Of a stretch of 64,000 bases of DNA, positions 1 through 8,888 are shown in pieces. The notes under the pieces were generated by a model that saw only the letters and a list, made by a program, of their open reading frames with translations, had not been told where the DNA came from and did not search any database. The stretch is from contig CALRMU020000001.1 in NCBI GenBank assembly GCA_943369295.1, forward strand, positions 496,001 to 560,000. Reading direction: 5' to 3'. Numbering within the stretch: the stretch's first letter is position 1; the number at the start of each line of letters is the position of its first letter. The stretch comes from JAKRSE01 sp943369295 (GTDB lineage: Bacteria; Armatimonadota; Fimbriimonadia; Fimbriimonadales; Fimbriimonadaceae). A program made the position numbers and the translations under genes.

Positions 1-1104
1 ACCCACGTCTTGGGGGGAATTCTGCTCTTTGCTGGGGGATGGCTGCTCTACAAGGGCGTCCGCCGGTCGGCTAGAGCACTCTTCGATACCCTTAACCCGC
101 GAAGTGCGGTGACTGGTGTTGTTGACACCTACCGACGCCGGCTTCAGCTTGCTCAAGGGCCAAAAATCGTCTCAATCGGGGGAGGCACCGGACTCTCCAC
201 ACTGCTTCGCGGCCTCAAGGTCCACAGCTCAAACATCACCGCCATTGTCTGCGTCAGCGACGATGGCGGCAGCAGCGGAAGAATTGTTCAGGAACTCGGT
301 CAGCTCCCTCCTGGAGACCTGCGAGCCTGTCTTGTCGCCCTGGCAGATGCGGAAAAGCTGATGACCGACCTTTTTCAGTACCGCTTTGCCGGGACTGGGG
401 GAGGGTTAAGCGGGCACTCACTGGGAAACCTTCTTCTGGCAGGCTTGGTCGATCAGGCGGCTGGTGACTTGGATGAAGCCATCAAGCTGGCCAGTGAAGT
501 CCTTAATGTCCGCGGACGAGTCATCCCGGCCACAAAGAGCCATATTCGTTTAAGGGCGATCATGGAAGATGATTCTGAGATCGTCGGAGAGACGGCCATC
601 GCCGATTCTCATCTCAAGATTCGCCGACTCTTCCTTCAGCCTGAAAAGACCGAGCCTCATCCTGAAGCCCTCAAGGCTATCGCCGAGGCCGACATCATCG
701 TGATCGGACCAGGAAGCGTCTACACCAGCGTCATTCCCAACCTCTTGGTCGATGGGATTGCCGAACAGATTGCCAAGGCCGACTGCCCCAAGGTTTACAT
801 CTGCAACGTCATGACTCAGCCTGGAGAATCGGAATCCTACACGGCGACTGAGCATGTTGTGGCTATTGAAGCCAACCTCCCCTGCCGAGTCTTTGATTAC
901 GTCCTAGTGAATACGGGTCTTCCCAGCCCTCAGATTCTTGAACGCTACCGACACAGCCGACAGGAATATGTGGTGCCGGATACGGATAGGTTGAGGCACA
1001 TGGGTCTGAAAGTGGTGACAGGCAACTTTATGAGCGAAACGGACACGGTCCGACACGACCCCTTCTCATTGGCATCCAAGCTGATGGATCTGATTCGGTA
1101 CTAA
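1..1104 (+). CDS. yvcK: YvcK/CofD-family protein (5' end outside window)
   Basis: Resembles the YvcK (UPF0052, CofD-like) family, whose members bind UDP-sugars and in Bacillus influence gluconeogenic growth and cell-wall synthesis. The visible part opens with a hydrophobic stretch (GGILLFAGGWLLYKG) that looks like a membrane anchor, then the nucleotide-binding start KIVSIGGGTGLSTLLRGL and the family motifs SDDGGSSGR and GHSLGNLLLAG. The frame is open to base 1. The first possible start in the window is TTG at 10, which would fall inside the hydrophobic segment, so the gene probably begins upstream. It ends 4 bp before gmk and is likely cotranscribed with gmk and coaBC. The family call is firm; the membrane anchoring is inferred. 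Confidence 0.9.
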   Translation, partial: THVLGGILLFAGGWLLYKGVRRSARALFDTLNPRSAVTGVVDTYRRRLQLAQGPKIVSIGGGTGLSTLLRGLKVHSSNITAIVCVSDDGGSSGRIVQELGQLPPGDLRACLVALADAEKLMTDLFQYRFAGTGGGLSGHSLGNLLLAGLVDQAAGDLDEAIKLASEVLNVRGRVIPATKSHIRLRAIMEDDSEIVGETAIADSHLKIRRLFLQPEKTEPHPEALKAIAEADIIVIGPGSVYTSVIPNLLVDGIAEQIAKADCPKVYICNVMTQPGESESYTATEHVVAIEANLPCRVFDYVLVNTGLPSPQILERYRHSRQEYVVPDTDRLRHMGLKVVTGNFMSETDTVRHDPFSLASKLMDLIRY

Positions 1105-1108
1105 GGCT

Positions 1109-1678
1109 ATGTCAGAAGCTCTTGAGTTCGGCCCTGGCCAAGTGATCATTCTTTCCGGACCTTCGGGAGTAGGGAAGGATACGGTCCTGATTGAGTGGCA
1201 GAAGCTCAACCCTACGATTATCAGGGTTGTCGCTGCCACCACACGAGAGCCCCGGCCAGGAGAGGTTGATGGAGTTGACTATCACTTTCTGACCCGAGAG
1301 GAATTCATTGCCAAAGCTGAGCAGGGAGGCTTTTTGGAGCACAAAGAGTACGGAGTGGATTTCTACGGCACTCCGCTTGACCAGGTCCACCAGATCACAG
1401 GCGAAGGCAAAGTCGCACTTCTGAAAATTGAAGTCCAAGGGGCGGCCGAGGTGAGAAAGGTGCTGCCCGACATTCTTTCCATCTTTCTTCTTCCACCAAG
1501 CTTTGAAGAGCTGGAAAGAAGAATTCGCGAGAGGGGAACCGAGACCGAAGCTCAGTTGGGCCGGCGTCTTGAAAGGGCCAAGCTTGAGATCGAAGAGTCA
1601 TCTGCCTATACCCAGCGCGTGGTGAATGACGACTTGGCTCTGTGCGTGGAAAAGCTGGAGAAGCTGCTCAATGGCTAA
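1109..1678 (+). CDS. gmk: guanylate kinase
   Basis: Phosphorylates GMP to GDP with ATP in the cytoplasm, in purine nucleotide supply. The protein has 189 residues, within the usual 185-210. The P-loop GPSGVGKDT lies at about residues 17-25; the usual sequence is GPSGVGKGT or GKST, so the Asp is a mild variation. It is followed by the GMP-binding region TTREPRPGEVDGVDYHF, which is typical of the family. The ATG at 1109 comes 4 bp after the yvcK stop, and the 3' end overlaps the coaBC start by 8 bp, which suggests translational coupling. The yvcK-gmk-coaBC order places it in a housekeeping operon. Confidence 0.95.
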   Translation: MSEALEFGPGQVIILSGPSGVGKDTVLIEWQKLNPTIIRVVAATTREPRPGEVDGVDYHFLTREEFIAKAEQGGFLEHKEYGVDFYGTPLDQVHQITGEGKVALLKIEVQGAAEVRKVLPDILSIFLLPPSFEELERRIRERGTETEAQLGRRLERAKLEIEESSAYTQRVVNDDLALCVEKLEKLLNG

Positions 1679-2861
1679 AGTTCTGCTGGGAGTCACAGGG
1701 AGTGTCAGCGCCTACCGGGCCGCCGACCTCGCCCGGGACTTGATGCGCGAAGGCCACGAAGTGCGCGTCTGTTTGACTCGCAGTGGAGCCAAGTTTGTGA
1801 CTCCTCACCTTTTTGAAGCCCTTACTGGCCAACCCTGTTTGGTTGATGTCTTCGAAGAGCCTGAAGTCGGCCGCATGGCTCATATCGATTGGGCGAGATG
1901 GGCTGAACTGGTGCTTGTCGCCCCGGCCACTGCTCACGCTGTCAACGCTGTGGCTGCCGGTCAGGCAATTGATATGCTCACTACCATCATCCTCGCGACT
2001 GAAGCGCCCCTGATGATGGCTCCCGCCATGAACCCCGTCATGTGGGGGAACGAGGTTACTCAAGCATCGATTCGAACTCTGTCTGCGAGAGGAGTCGAAC
2101 TCATCCAGCCAGAAACAGGAGAGGTCGCCTGCGGCGAAGCTGGAACTGGCAAGCTGGCTCCGAATGGAGAGATCCTTGAGAGGGTGAGGGAAGCTCTTGG
2201 TTTGGGAAAGATCCTGGCTGGGAAAAGGGTGCTCATCACCTCCGGCCCGACTCGCGAGCCGCTTGATGATGTTCGGTACCTCACAAATCGGTCGAGTGGT
2301 CAAATGGGGTCTGCCTTAGCTAAAGCTGCCCAAAGAATGGGAGCGAAGGTGACCCTCATTGCCGGACCCCAGTCTGCGCCCATTCCTCAGAAGGTGGAGG
2401 CAGTTCGTGTTCAAACAGCCTTGGAGATGGCAGAGGCGGCCGCGTATCTTGCCCCTTCCGCCGACCTGATTATCGGGGCTGCTGCCGTGGCAGATTATCG
2501 CCCCAAAGAGAAGCAGAAAGGAAAGATCCGGAGCGGCGGGGGAACTTGGGAGCTGGAACTCACCCCCAATCCCGATGTCCTGGCAGGTGCGGTGAAGGCC
2601 AACCCCCACGCCATCGCCATCGCCTTTGCCGCCGAGCCAGACGAGAGCCTTGAAGTTGCCAGGGCCAAGATTGTCCGCAAGGGAGTAACGGCTATCGCCG
2701 TCAACGACATCAGCCGAAGCGAAATCGGATTTGATTCACCCAACAACGAACTGACCCTTCTTTGGAAGGATGGTCAGACCGAGAAGAGCGGCTTGAAGAG
2801 TAAATACGAGTGCGCGGCCTGGCTGCTTACCCGCCTCGCTCCCTGTATCGAGTCAGCTTGA
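1671..2861 (+). CDS. coaBC: bifunctional phosphopantothenoylcysteine decarboxylase / phosphopantothenate-cysteine ligase
   Basis: Carries out two successive steps of coenzyme A synthesis: joining cysteine to 4'-phosphopantothenate (CoaB) and decarboxylating the product (CoaC). The N-terminal flavoprotein half shows LLGVTGSVSAYRAADL, the APAMNPVMW substrate motif and a conserved Cys in GEVACGEAGTGKLA. The C-terminal half shows TSGPTREPLDDVRYLTNRSS and AAAVADYRPKEKQKGKI. I chose the ATG at 1671 because the flavoprotein fold begins there; the same frame is open 45 bp further upstream but reads only as gmk shadow. Length is 396 residues, normal for CoaBC. The 3' end overlaps the convergent gene at 2827-3510 by 35 bp. 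Confidence 0.95.
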   Translation: MAKVLLGVTGSVSAYRAADLARDLMREGHEVRVCLTRSGAKFVTPHLFEALTGQPCLVDVFEEPEVGRMAHIDWARWAELVLVAPATAHAVNAVAAGQAIDMLTTIILATEAPLMMAPAMNPVMWGNEVTQASIRTLSARGVELIQPETGEVACGEAGTGKLAPNGEILERVREALGLGKILAGKRVLITSGPTREPLDDVRYLTNRSSGQMGSALAKAAQRMGAKVTLIAGPQSAPIPQKVEAVRVQTALEMAEAAAYLAPSADLIIGAAAVADYRPKEKQKGKIRSGGGTWELELTPNPDVLAGAVKANPHAIAIAFAAEPDESLEVARAKIVRKGVTAIAVNDISRSEIGFDSPNNELTLLWKDGQTEKSGLKSKYECAAWLLTRLAPCIESA

Positions 2862-3510
2862 ACTTAAAGCTGCCCCCCTGCTTCATGCCTCCCAGCTGAG
2901 TGAGGTCCGAATTCAAGGATTCTGGGATTCCTGTCGCGGGGTCAACCATCCAGGTGCCCTTTGCCGAAAAGGCTTCCTTGTCCTTATCGTCGTCGGTTAG
3001 GGTGTAGGTGATCCTGGCTTGACTGCCTGTTCGAACCTGAGTCACTCCCTCGAATTTTCCGGTCCAAGTTGCTGCCTTAACCCCTAGTTCGGGTTCGGCG
3101 GCAAAAGTGTAAGTCCACGTCTCTCCGACCTTAACCGCTTGGGGCGGAGCGACAAACTTGGTGGCTCGGCCCAAATCGTACGCGCCTCGATCTTTGGTGC
3201 CTTCCAGAATCTCCATCAGCTCGCCGCGAATGCCAAATCGAGCCGTGACGGGGTTGGGGCGGTTGTCTCTGATTTCATTGCCCCCCATGCTGACCAGGGC
3301 GCCCCGGCTGACTGTGCGGGTGGTGAATCCGGCTTCGCTTGCCTGGGTCACCAGAATGTCCAAGTAGGCGGTCACGCTCATGGCTTGGCCACCAACTGCC
3401 TCCAGCGAATATTCGTAGGTCAGGCGGTCGTTGACCTTTGGCTGCCACCTGAGTTCCGGATCAGGCGCCTGGAACCCTAGAAGACCAGCAACACAGGCAG
3501 AGATAAGCAT
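2827..3510 (-). CDS. exported protein of unknown function
   Basis: A 227-residue protein with a short hydrophobic leader (MLISACVAGLLG) and no later membrane segment, so probably exported. The body is rich in beta-type segments such as DRLTYEYSLEA, VGETWTYTF and ARITYTLTDDDKDKE. These recall secreted proteins that measure as 'DUF6263-like' lipid-pocket folds, but I do not recognise the family with confidence. The last 35 bp overlap the 3' end of coaBC on the other strand. The start at 3510 faces the start of the exported protein at 3588, leaving a 77 bp shared promoter region. No Shine-Dalgarno sequence is obvious. Confidence 0.75.
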   Translation of the reverse strand: MLISACVAGLLGFQAPDPELRWQPKVNDRLTYEYSLEAVGGQAMSVTAYLDILVTQASEAGFTTRTVSRGALVSMGGNEIRDNRPNPVTARFGIRGELMEILEGTKDRGAYDLGRATKFVAPPQAVKVGETWTYTFAAEPELGVKAATWTGKFEGVTQVRTGSQARITYTLTDDDKDKEAFSAKGTWMVDPATGIPESLNSDLTQLGGMKQGGSFKFKLTRYRERGG

Positions 3511-3587
3511 TACATTAGGGACGGTTGGCAGGCCAAGAGGATTTCTTTGGAATCAAAGAGGTCCTGTTTCGTCATAGAATCAAGTTT

Positions 3588-4829
3588 ATGGTCTGGCCGC
3601 TGCTTTTCGGAATCTGCTTGGCAGGTGCAGGCGATTCACCCGCCGAGGCTGCCATTTCTGGCTCAACGGCTTACATGCCAGCTCCACCTCAAGTTCTGGG
3701 GCAGGTGGCCGAGGAAAAGTTCTCCCTTTCGCCAACGGGTGATTTTGTCGCCTGGTCATCGACTTCAGTCCCAGGCCGAAACGGCGGAAAGCCAGGCCGC
3801 CATCTTGTTCTCACTGACCTCGCTTCCGGCTCGACTCAAGGCATCGCCCTTGATGTCAAGGAGGAATGGAAGGCTTATTGGGGGCTTTCTCGAAGGCTCT
3901 GGTTGCTGCTGGAACCAGTCGAAGACCCTGATTCGCCACGAACCCTCTTGACAATGCAGGCGGGACGACCTGATTCTATGAAGCTGATTCGGTTGAATCC
4001 AGCAGACTATGGCGAAGCCCTTTCTCTTTTCACTTTGCCGAACCAGAAAGGAGCTGTTCTGCTTGGCCAGAAGGTGACAGAACTGCAAGGCGGCGGCCTG
4101 AAAGAAGAGTGGATCCTATCCCGATTGAATGAAGAAGGACAGGTTTTGGCTTCGGCTCTTCACCAAAGGCAGTCGACTGGCCCTCTCAGTCATTTCTTCT
4201 CCCAAGACGGAAAAGCCTTGATTCTGAGAGTGAATCGTCGCGGCGGAGGGGCGGTTTTGGCTCAGATTGGAGTTGATGATCTGGCTCTCTCATTTGTTCC
4301 GCCCAACACCTACCCCGAAGACCAAGCCAAGCCTGAACCGATTCTCTCGCTCGAAAGGCGCGAGGGTGCTCTCTGGCTTAAGGGAGCCAGCGCTTCGGCC
4401 AAGCTGACTCCTTCCACCGGGGCAGCTGATCTGGCATCGACCTTCGATAGAGTCCTTTACATTTCTGAGGGCCATCTTTTCAGCCGCGAGATCATGACGA
4501 CTACGGCCGACAAGCTTTTGACCCAAAGGTACGCCGAGGCCAGAGCGAAGACTGAAAGGAGCGCGAGAGATGTTGGCCGGGCCCTGAGGCTGGCCTGGGC
4601 AGAGGGAGGCATGAGCTACCCAGCTAAAGAAGAGGCACTAAAAACCCTTGGCAGGCTGGTGCGATGGGATGAATCTCTTGATGACCTGGTCATTCAGTTC
4701 CCCGGGGGACCTCTCCCACGTGGGGTGGACTCGGCCCGGACTCCCTACGGAACGATTACCAACCTTTACGGCAAGGCGGTGATCTTTCTTGACGGCACAG
4801 TCGCCTGGACGGACGGAAGACTGAGCTGA
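3588..4829 (+). CDS. exported protein of unknown function
   Basis: A 413-residue protein. The ATG at 3588 gives a clean signal peptide (MVWPLLFGICLAGAG followed by SPAEAA), whereas a start 63 bp upstream would put charged residues before it. The mature part has short repeated strands with FSLSPTGDFVAWSS and HLVLTDLASGS. These look like TolB/WD-type propeller blades, but no catalytic motif is visible. The last residues (GKAVIFLDGTVAWTDGRL) also resemble a beta-propeller strand. The gene is divergent from the exported gene at 2827-3510 and converges on an Old Yellow Enzyme relative with 3 bp between stop codons. Function unknown. Confidence 0.75.
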   Translation: MVWPLLFGICLAGAGDSPAEAAISGSTAYMPAPPQVLGQVAEEKFSLSPTGDFVAWSSTSVPGRNGGKPGRHLVLTDLASGSTQGIALDVKEEWKAYWGLSRRLWLLLEPVEDPDSPRTLLTMQAGRPDSMKLIRLNPADYGEALSLFTLPNQKGAVLLGQKVTELQGGGLKEEWILSRLNEEGQVLASALHQRQSTGPLSHFFSQDGKALILRVNRRGGGAVLAQIGVDDLALSFVPPNTYPEDQAKPEPILSLERREGALWLKGASASAKLTPSTGAADLASTFDRVLYISEGHLFSREIMTTTADKLLTQRYAEARAKTERSARDVGRALRLAWAEGGMSYPAKEEALKTLGRLVRWDESLDDLVIQFPGGPLPRGVDSARTPYGTITNLYGKAVIFLDGTVAWTDGRLS

Positions 4830-4841
4830 CGCTCAGTCTTC
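4816..4841. terminator. bidirectional hairpin spanning two convergent stop codons
   Basis: A perfect inverted repeat (GAAGACTGAGC / GCTCAGTCTTC, 11 bp arms, loop TGAC) covers both the TGA of the plus-strand gene ending at 4829 and the stop of the minus-strand gene ending at 4833. There is no long T-tract on either side, so efficient intrinsic termination is not assured. Confidence 0.5.
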
Positions 4842-5957
4842 GATCTGAAACCAGTTGGGGACTGTGTAGGCTTTCTCTTCCAGACCCTTGGGCCATGTAA
4901 ACAGCTCTCCTGCACCAGTCTTGGGGATGGTGGTGCGGACGGGTTCGCCATTCTTGATAGCTTCAGGAAAGTTGGGCTGGGTGAGGGCGGCTCGGCCTAC
5001 TGCCACCATGTCTGCACCAAACTCCATACAGCGCTCGGCATCCTCAGCGCTCAAAACCTTGCCGACTCCGATCAGCGGTTTGCGGTCTGCAACGTAGTTG
5101 GCAATCTGAACCAATGTGGGCTCAGGCGCATCGCCCTTTAAGCCCTTCATCTGGTGATCCCACAGAGAGGCGTGGATGTAGTCCAGTTTAGTGGAGCAAA
5201 GAAGGTCGATGAGGGCGGCGGTATCTGACCACCTGATGCCTGGCTCTTCAATTTCTTCTGGCGAGAATCTGTAGCCGACAAATGCCTTTCCATCTGCCTG
5301 AGTCAGAACCTCGTCAATGATCCTCTCGCTGAAGAGGAGGCGGTTCTGGCCCCATGCATCTTCTCTTCGATTTGAATGAGGAGAGACAAACTGTTGAAGC
5401 AGGTAGGTGTTGGCTCCGTGGATTTCGATGCCGTCAAAGCCAGCGTGGACAGCCCTCTCGGCTGCCTGACCGAAGGCGTAGATGGCATCTTCGATCTCAT
5501 CGTCCGTCATGGCTTTCGGAGTCTCAGCGCCGGGGCGATCATGAGGGATGGCCGAGGCTGAAAGGGGCGGATCGCCGCACAGGCGTGAGGGGCAGGACCT
5601 GCCGCCATGGTGAATCTGCAGAACGGCAAGGGCTCCTTCTGCCTTGATTGCAGAAGCCACTGATCTAAGTGAAGCGATGAAGGAGTCTCCCCAGCAGGCC
5701 CACTGACCGTCAAAGGCTTTGCCACGCGGGTGAACACAACAGGCTGCCGTCATGACAATGCCGAAGCCGCCAGCCGCCCTTCTCACCAGGTAAGGAATCT
5801 CGTCTGCCGAGATCACTCCATCGGGTTGTGAAGAGTAGGTGGTCATAGGGGCAACCACCAGGCGATTCCGCGACTCCCACTTGCCAATAGAGATAGGATC
5901 GAACACAGACGAGGGCACGTTTGATTCTGGCAGGGCCAGCCATGGGCCTCGCGCCAT
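4833..5957 (-). CDS. NADH:flavin oxidoreductase, Old Yellow Enzyme family
   Basis: FMN-dependent TIM-barrel oxidoreductase of the OYE type, which reduces activated C=C bonds using NAD(P)H; the natural substrate cannot be read from the sequence. Length is 374 residues. Family signs are RNRLVVAPMTTY near residue 31, QIHHGGR at about 114-120, EIHGANTYLLQQFVSP with the substrate-binding pair His180/Asn183, and the FMN phosphate site MVAVGRAALTQPNFP. The usual end of the signature, DxYGGS, is here DAWGQN. No C-terminal FeS/FAD domain is present, so it is the short form. The ATG at 5957 follows a region with no clear Shine-Dalgarno sequence. Confidence 0.9.
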   Translation of the reverse strand: MARGPWLALPESNVPSSVFDPISIGKWESRNRLVVAPMTTYSSQPDGVISADEIPYLVRRAAGGFGIVMTAACCVHPRGKAFDGQWACWGDSFIASLRSVASAIKAEGALAVLQIHHGGRSCPSRLCGDPPLSASAIPHDRPGAETPKAMTDDEIEDAIYAFGQAAERAVHAGFDGIEIHGANTYLLQQFVSPHSNRREDAWGQNRLLFSERIIDEVLTQADGKAFVGYRFSPEEIEEPGIRWSDTAALIDLLCSTKLDYIHASLWDHQMKGLKGDAPEPTLVQIANYVADRKPLIGVGKVLSAEDAERCMEFGADMVAVGRAALTQPNFPEAIKNGEPVRTTIPKTGAGELFTWPKGLEEKAYTVPNWFQIED

Positions 5958-6384
5958 CGACCCGGCTGGGACTTTTTTGCTGTCTCATCAAGAAGATCAC
6001 TCCGGCCCCCTCCTGCTTCTCATGCGTCCCTTGACGGAATTTGGCGGGCCGGATCTTCCTAAGACGCACAAGCGACGGCCTACAAAAGTTAGGAAGCGAT
6101 TAACGTTTGTCTTAATCACTGAAGGAGGGAGTTATAGATCGACTTCTTATCGTTAAATCAAGCAAAATTCGTGAACCTTTTTGCTTCTTGAAGCATCTAC
6201 TCTAATAGAGCCGTTTCGGGACCCTCCTTCAATTGGCATGCTCTCATTCCTTCCGAGCGGCTCTTCTCTTCATTCACTCAACCACCAGGACCCTTATTCG
6301 TAATTGGATTGGGACTGGGAACTGGACCAAAAAGTAAATAGTTCTCTTAACCAGAGAAGGGGCGAAAGGACCCCAAATAAGGAG
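5958..6384. other. 427 bp divergent intergenic region with candidate promoters
   Basis: The region separates the OYE gene (minus) from the ECF sigma gene (plus). I see no convincing ORF in it. Candidate plus-strand signals are TTGCTT at 6181-6186 with TAATAG at 6203-6208 (16 bp spacer) and a GGAAC motif at 6318-6322, the core of many ECF -35 elements. Both are pattern matches only. Confidence 0.4.
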
Positions 6385-6972
6385 ATGACTGAAAGCACCC
6401 TCACCCGTGATCAGGAAACTCGATTTCAGAGCCTGATGGACAATTCCTACAAGAAGGTTTTCAGCTTGGCCTACCGCCTTTCTGGCAGTAGAACCGAAGC
6501 AGAAGACCTGACACAGGAAGCGTTCCTTCGCGCCTACAGGGGCTTCGATCGATACCAGGGCGACAGACCTTTTGAAAACTGGATTTTCAGGATTGTCACC
6601 CGCCTTTACCTGGACCTGCGAAGGCGCACGAACAGGCGAGTGCAGACGGTTTCGTATGATGCACCCCTCCGACCCGATGGATCGGACGACGGAGTTTATT
6701 TTGAATCCGCCGACCGTTCCCCCAGCCCTGAAGCGAGGCTGGTTGAGCAGCACCTTAGCCAGGAACTTGAGGCTTCCTTGAGCCAGTTGACTCCTGAGCA
6801 GCAGAGCTTGATTCTGATGGCTGACGTTCATCAGATTCCCTATGCCGAGATTGCCGAAAAGCTGAACACGCCAGTAGGAACGATTCGAAGCCGACTGCAC
6901 AGAGCTCATAGACAGCTCCGTCAGGCGATTGAAGAGTTCCGCCGAACCATGCAGCCCTGCAAGGCCTGCTGA
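6385..6972 (+). CDS. ECF RNA polymerase sigma factor
   Basis: A 195-residue sigma-70 family factor of the extracytoplasmic-function class. Region 2 has VFSLAYRLSGSRTEAEDL followed by TQEAFLRAYRGFDRY and FENWIFRIVTRLYLD. Region 4 has LTPEQQSLILMADVHQ and IPYAEIAEKLNTPVGTIRSR, the recognition helix. The ATG at 6385 is preceded by AAGGAG immediately before it, an unusually short gap, so ATG at 6436 is a possible alternative. No anti-sigma gene adjoins it: the next gene is on the opposite strand. Region 2 is close in character to that of the second ECF factor at 18912, which does have a partner. Confidence 0.92.
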   Translation: MTESTLTRDQETRFQSLMDNSYKKVFSLAYRLSGSRTEAEDLTQEAFLRAYRGFDRYQGDRPFENWIFRIVTRLYLDLRRRTNRRVQTVSYDAPLRPDGSDDGVYFESADRSPSPEARLVEQHLSQELEASLSQLTPEQQSLILMADVHQIPYAEIAEKLNTPVGTIRSRLHRAHRQLRQAIEEFRRTMQPCKAC

Positions 6973-7028
6973 TCATCGGCCACGATTCCATCCCCGCCCG
7001 CCAATCCTGGGTTCAGTCGACCGAAAGG

Positions 7029-8834
7029 TCAGCTGGACCCTTTTCCTTTTCCGAGGGTCAGGGCGGCCTCTTCCAGCTTTGCCATTCGCTGGATTGCCAG
7101 CTTGCCCAGCCTGGCAGGAGTTGCTTCTGAGGGCAGGCCGACCTTAGAGTCAGGAGCAGTCACTTTCTCCAAGAGTTTTTTGATAAGCTGGGTTTCGGCC
7201 GGAGCTCGAGGATGAAGAATCTCTCTCCTCCACTCCTCTGCCTTGGCCAGGATTAAGCGGCCGAAAGCAGGGTCGCCCAAGGCGATTAAGGCTCCCGCAC
7301 AGAACTCAAGCGAGATCAGTCGGAACCGATCAGACTCTGATTGAAAAGCTTCAACCAAGCCCTTATGCATCAGCTTGGTCATGCCCTCTCTTTCTCCCAG
7401 CCAGCTTTTGACCATGGCGAGGCATGAGGTTTGCAGGCCAGCAGGGACGTTTAAACCGCTCTTCTGCCTTTGTGCCATAGAGTCCTCCAGCCACTCGCCC
7501 CCCCTGGCAAAGTCACCCTGCATGACAGGAATAAAAGCGCGGTGTCCGAGCCCTATCAGCCGCTCAAACTCCGCCCGCTCGGACCCCATCTGGGCCAGCA
7601 TTGGCAGAGTTTCATCGAACAAGGCTAAGGATTCTTCGTAATGCCCCTGAAGCCAAAGACAGGTCGCCTTGGTGCCCTTGGAAGAGCAGACATCAACTTC
7701 GTCCTGCAATTGTTCAGCAAGCAGAATGGTCTGTTCGATGGCTTCCATTGCTCCTGGCCAGTCTCGGACAAGCGATTTCGCCGTGCCAACTGCATTCCAT
7801 ACCGCCCTCTGAATCAAAGGTTCTTTTGTGCGTTCCAGCAGTCCAGGGGCAAGGCTTAGAACCCCTTGATGGTCGTTGAGCCACGCCTTTAGACCGATAG
7901 TGCGGGCGACACATCGTTCCCAGTGGAGGTCATGCTCGGCTGGGTTCTCTATGACCTTCATGAGGAGGCTGTGCATGAGCCTTGGGTTTCGCCCCGCTGA
8001 GGTTCGAGTTTCAGGCGAACCCAGAACCTGGCGCGCGAGTGCTGGCTGCTTTTCAATAAGGACTTCGATCAGCGACCCTGCAAATTCAAGTTCATCAGGA
8101 GTCAGGGGCTTTTGAGGGCTGAAGGAATCGGTCTGACTCTGCTGGATCTGTTCGACCCACTTGCTGATGGCAGAATCTAGGATGGCATCAGTCTTTTGGG
8201 CTGCATGAAGTCTCTTCAGGGCTTGATCGCCATGCCCTTTCGCATCGCTGAGCCTCAAAAGGTGGACCCAGAATTTTGGCTCGGCTGGCAGATGGGTTAG
8301 CCCTGCCTCCACCGCTTTCTCGGTCAGATCCTGGTCTCCAAGAAGATGAGCAAGGTCAGCGAGATGCAGCAGAATGCTGCCCGACCAGGCTTTCCACTCT
8401 TCTCTTGCGTACTTCTGCCAGGGTTCGTCATCAAAGGCAAAGAGGGTCTGAGATAAAGAAGGAAGAAGCGCTGCCAAGGCCTCAAGTTCATCTGCTGTCG
8501 CGACGTTGCTGCGCGAATCGCGCTCCGCTTCAATCACCTCGTGGTAATCGCAGGAGATTTGATTCCAATCGAGCGAGAGCCCATGAGAACTTTCGACGAG
8601 AACCGTGCCGAGTCCGGACCTCATGCGGGTCAGGGCCACTCTGAGCCGGTTGGCCGCGACAGAGCTCTGCTCATCTGGCCAAAGAACTCTCAGGAGTTCT
8701 TTGCGATCGACCGGCTGATTGCCTTTATAGGCCAGATAAGCCAGGATTCTTCCGTTCGATCGCATAGCGATCGTTTCATCGGTCTCTGTGTGGCTGAGGC
8801 GAAACTTGTAGAGGAGTTGGAGCTTCAGCCGCAC
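7029..8834 (-). CDS. SARP/BTAD-like winged-helix regulator with TPR-like repeats
   Basis: A 601-residue cytoplasmic protein. Residues 1-95 form an OmpR/SARP-type winged helix, with ILAYLAYKGNQPVDRKELL, RVLWPDEQSSVAANRLRVAL and the wing segment HGLSLDWNQISCDYHEV. A bacterial-transcriptional-activation-like all-helical segment follows. The rest is a long array of degenerate TPR-type helical hairpins, for example QDLTEKAVEAGLTHLPAEPKF and HYEESLALFDETLPMLAQ. No ATPase or receiver domain is visible, so what it senses is unclear. The start is GTG at 8834. The gene converges on the ECF sigma gene with a 56 bp gap. A role as a DNA-binding activator is inferred from the domain order. Confidence 0.85.
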   Translation of the reverse strand: MRLKLQLLYKFRLSHTETDETIAMRSNGRILAYLAYKGNQPVDRKELLRVLWPDEQSSVAANRLRVALTRMRSGLGTVLVESSHGLSLDWNQISCDYHEVIEAERDSRSNVATADELEALAALLPSLSQTLFAFDDEPWQKYAREEWKAWSGSILLHLADLAHLLGDQDLTEKAVEAGLTHLPAEPKFWVHLLRLSDAKGHGDQALKRLHAAQKTDAILDSAISKWVEQIQQSQTDSFSPQKPLTPDELEFAGSLIEVLIEKQPALARQVLGSPETRTSAGRNPRLMHSLLMKVIENPAEHDLHWERCVARTIGLKAWLNDHQGVLSLAPGLLERTKEPLIQRAVWNAVGTAKSLVRDWPGAMEAIEQTILLAEQLQDEVDVCSSKGTKATCLWLQGHYEESLALFDETLPMLAQMGSERAEFERLIGLGHRAFIPVMQGDFARGGEWLEDSMAQRQKSGLNVPAGLQTSCLAMVKSWLGEREGMTKLMHKGLVEAFQSESDRFRLISLEFCAGALIALGDPAFGRLILAKAEEWRREILHPRAPAETQLIKKLLEKVTAPDSKVGLPSEATPARLGKLAIQRMAKLEEAALTLGKGKGSS

Positions 8835-8888
8835 TCTTTGATGATACTTCCAAGCTCCTTCTGAACTTTTTACTGAAGCAGTTCTTAA

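Noticed and set aside
1626..1670. Upstream extension of coaBC by 15 codons
   Set aside because: The extra codons overlap gmk and do not resemble the start of CoaBC homologues; ATG at 1671 matches the flavoprotein fold.
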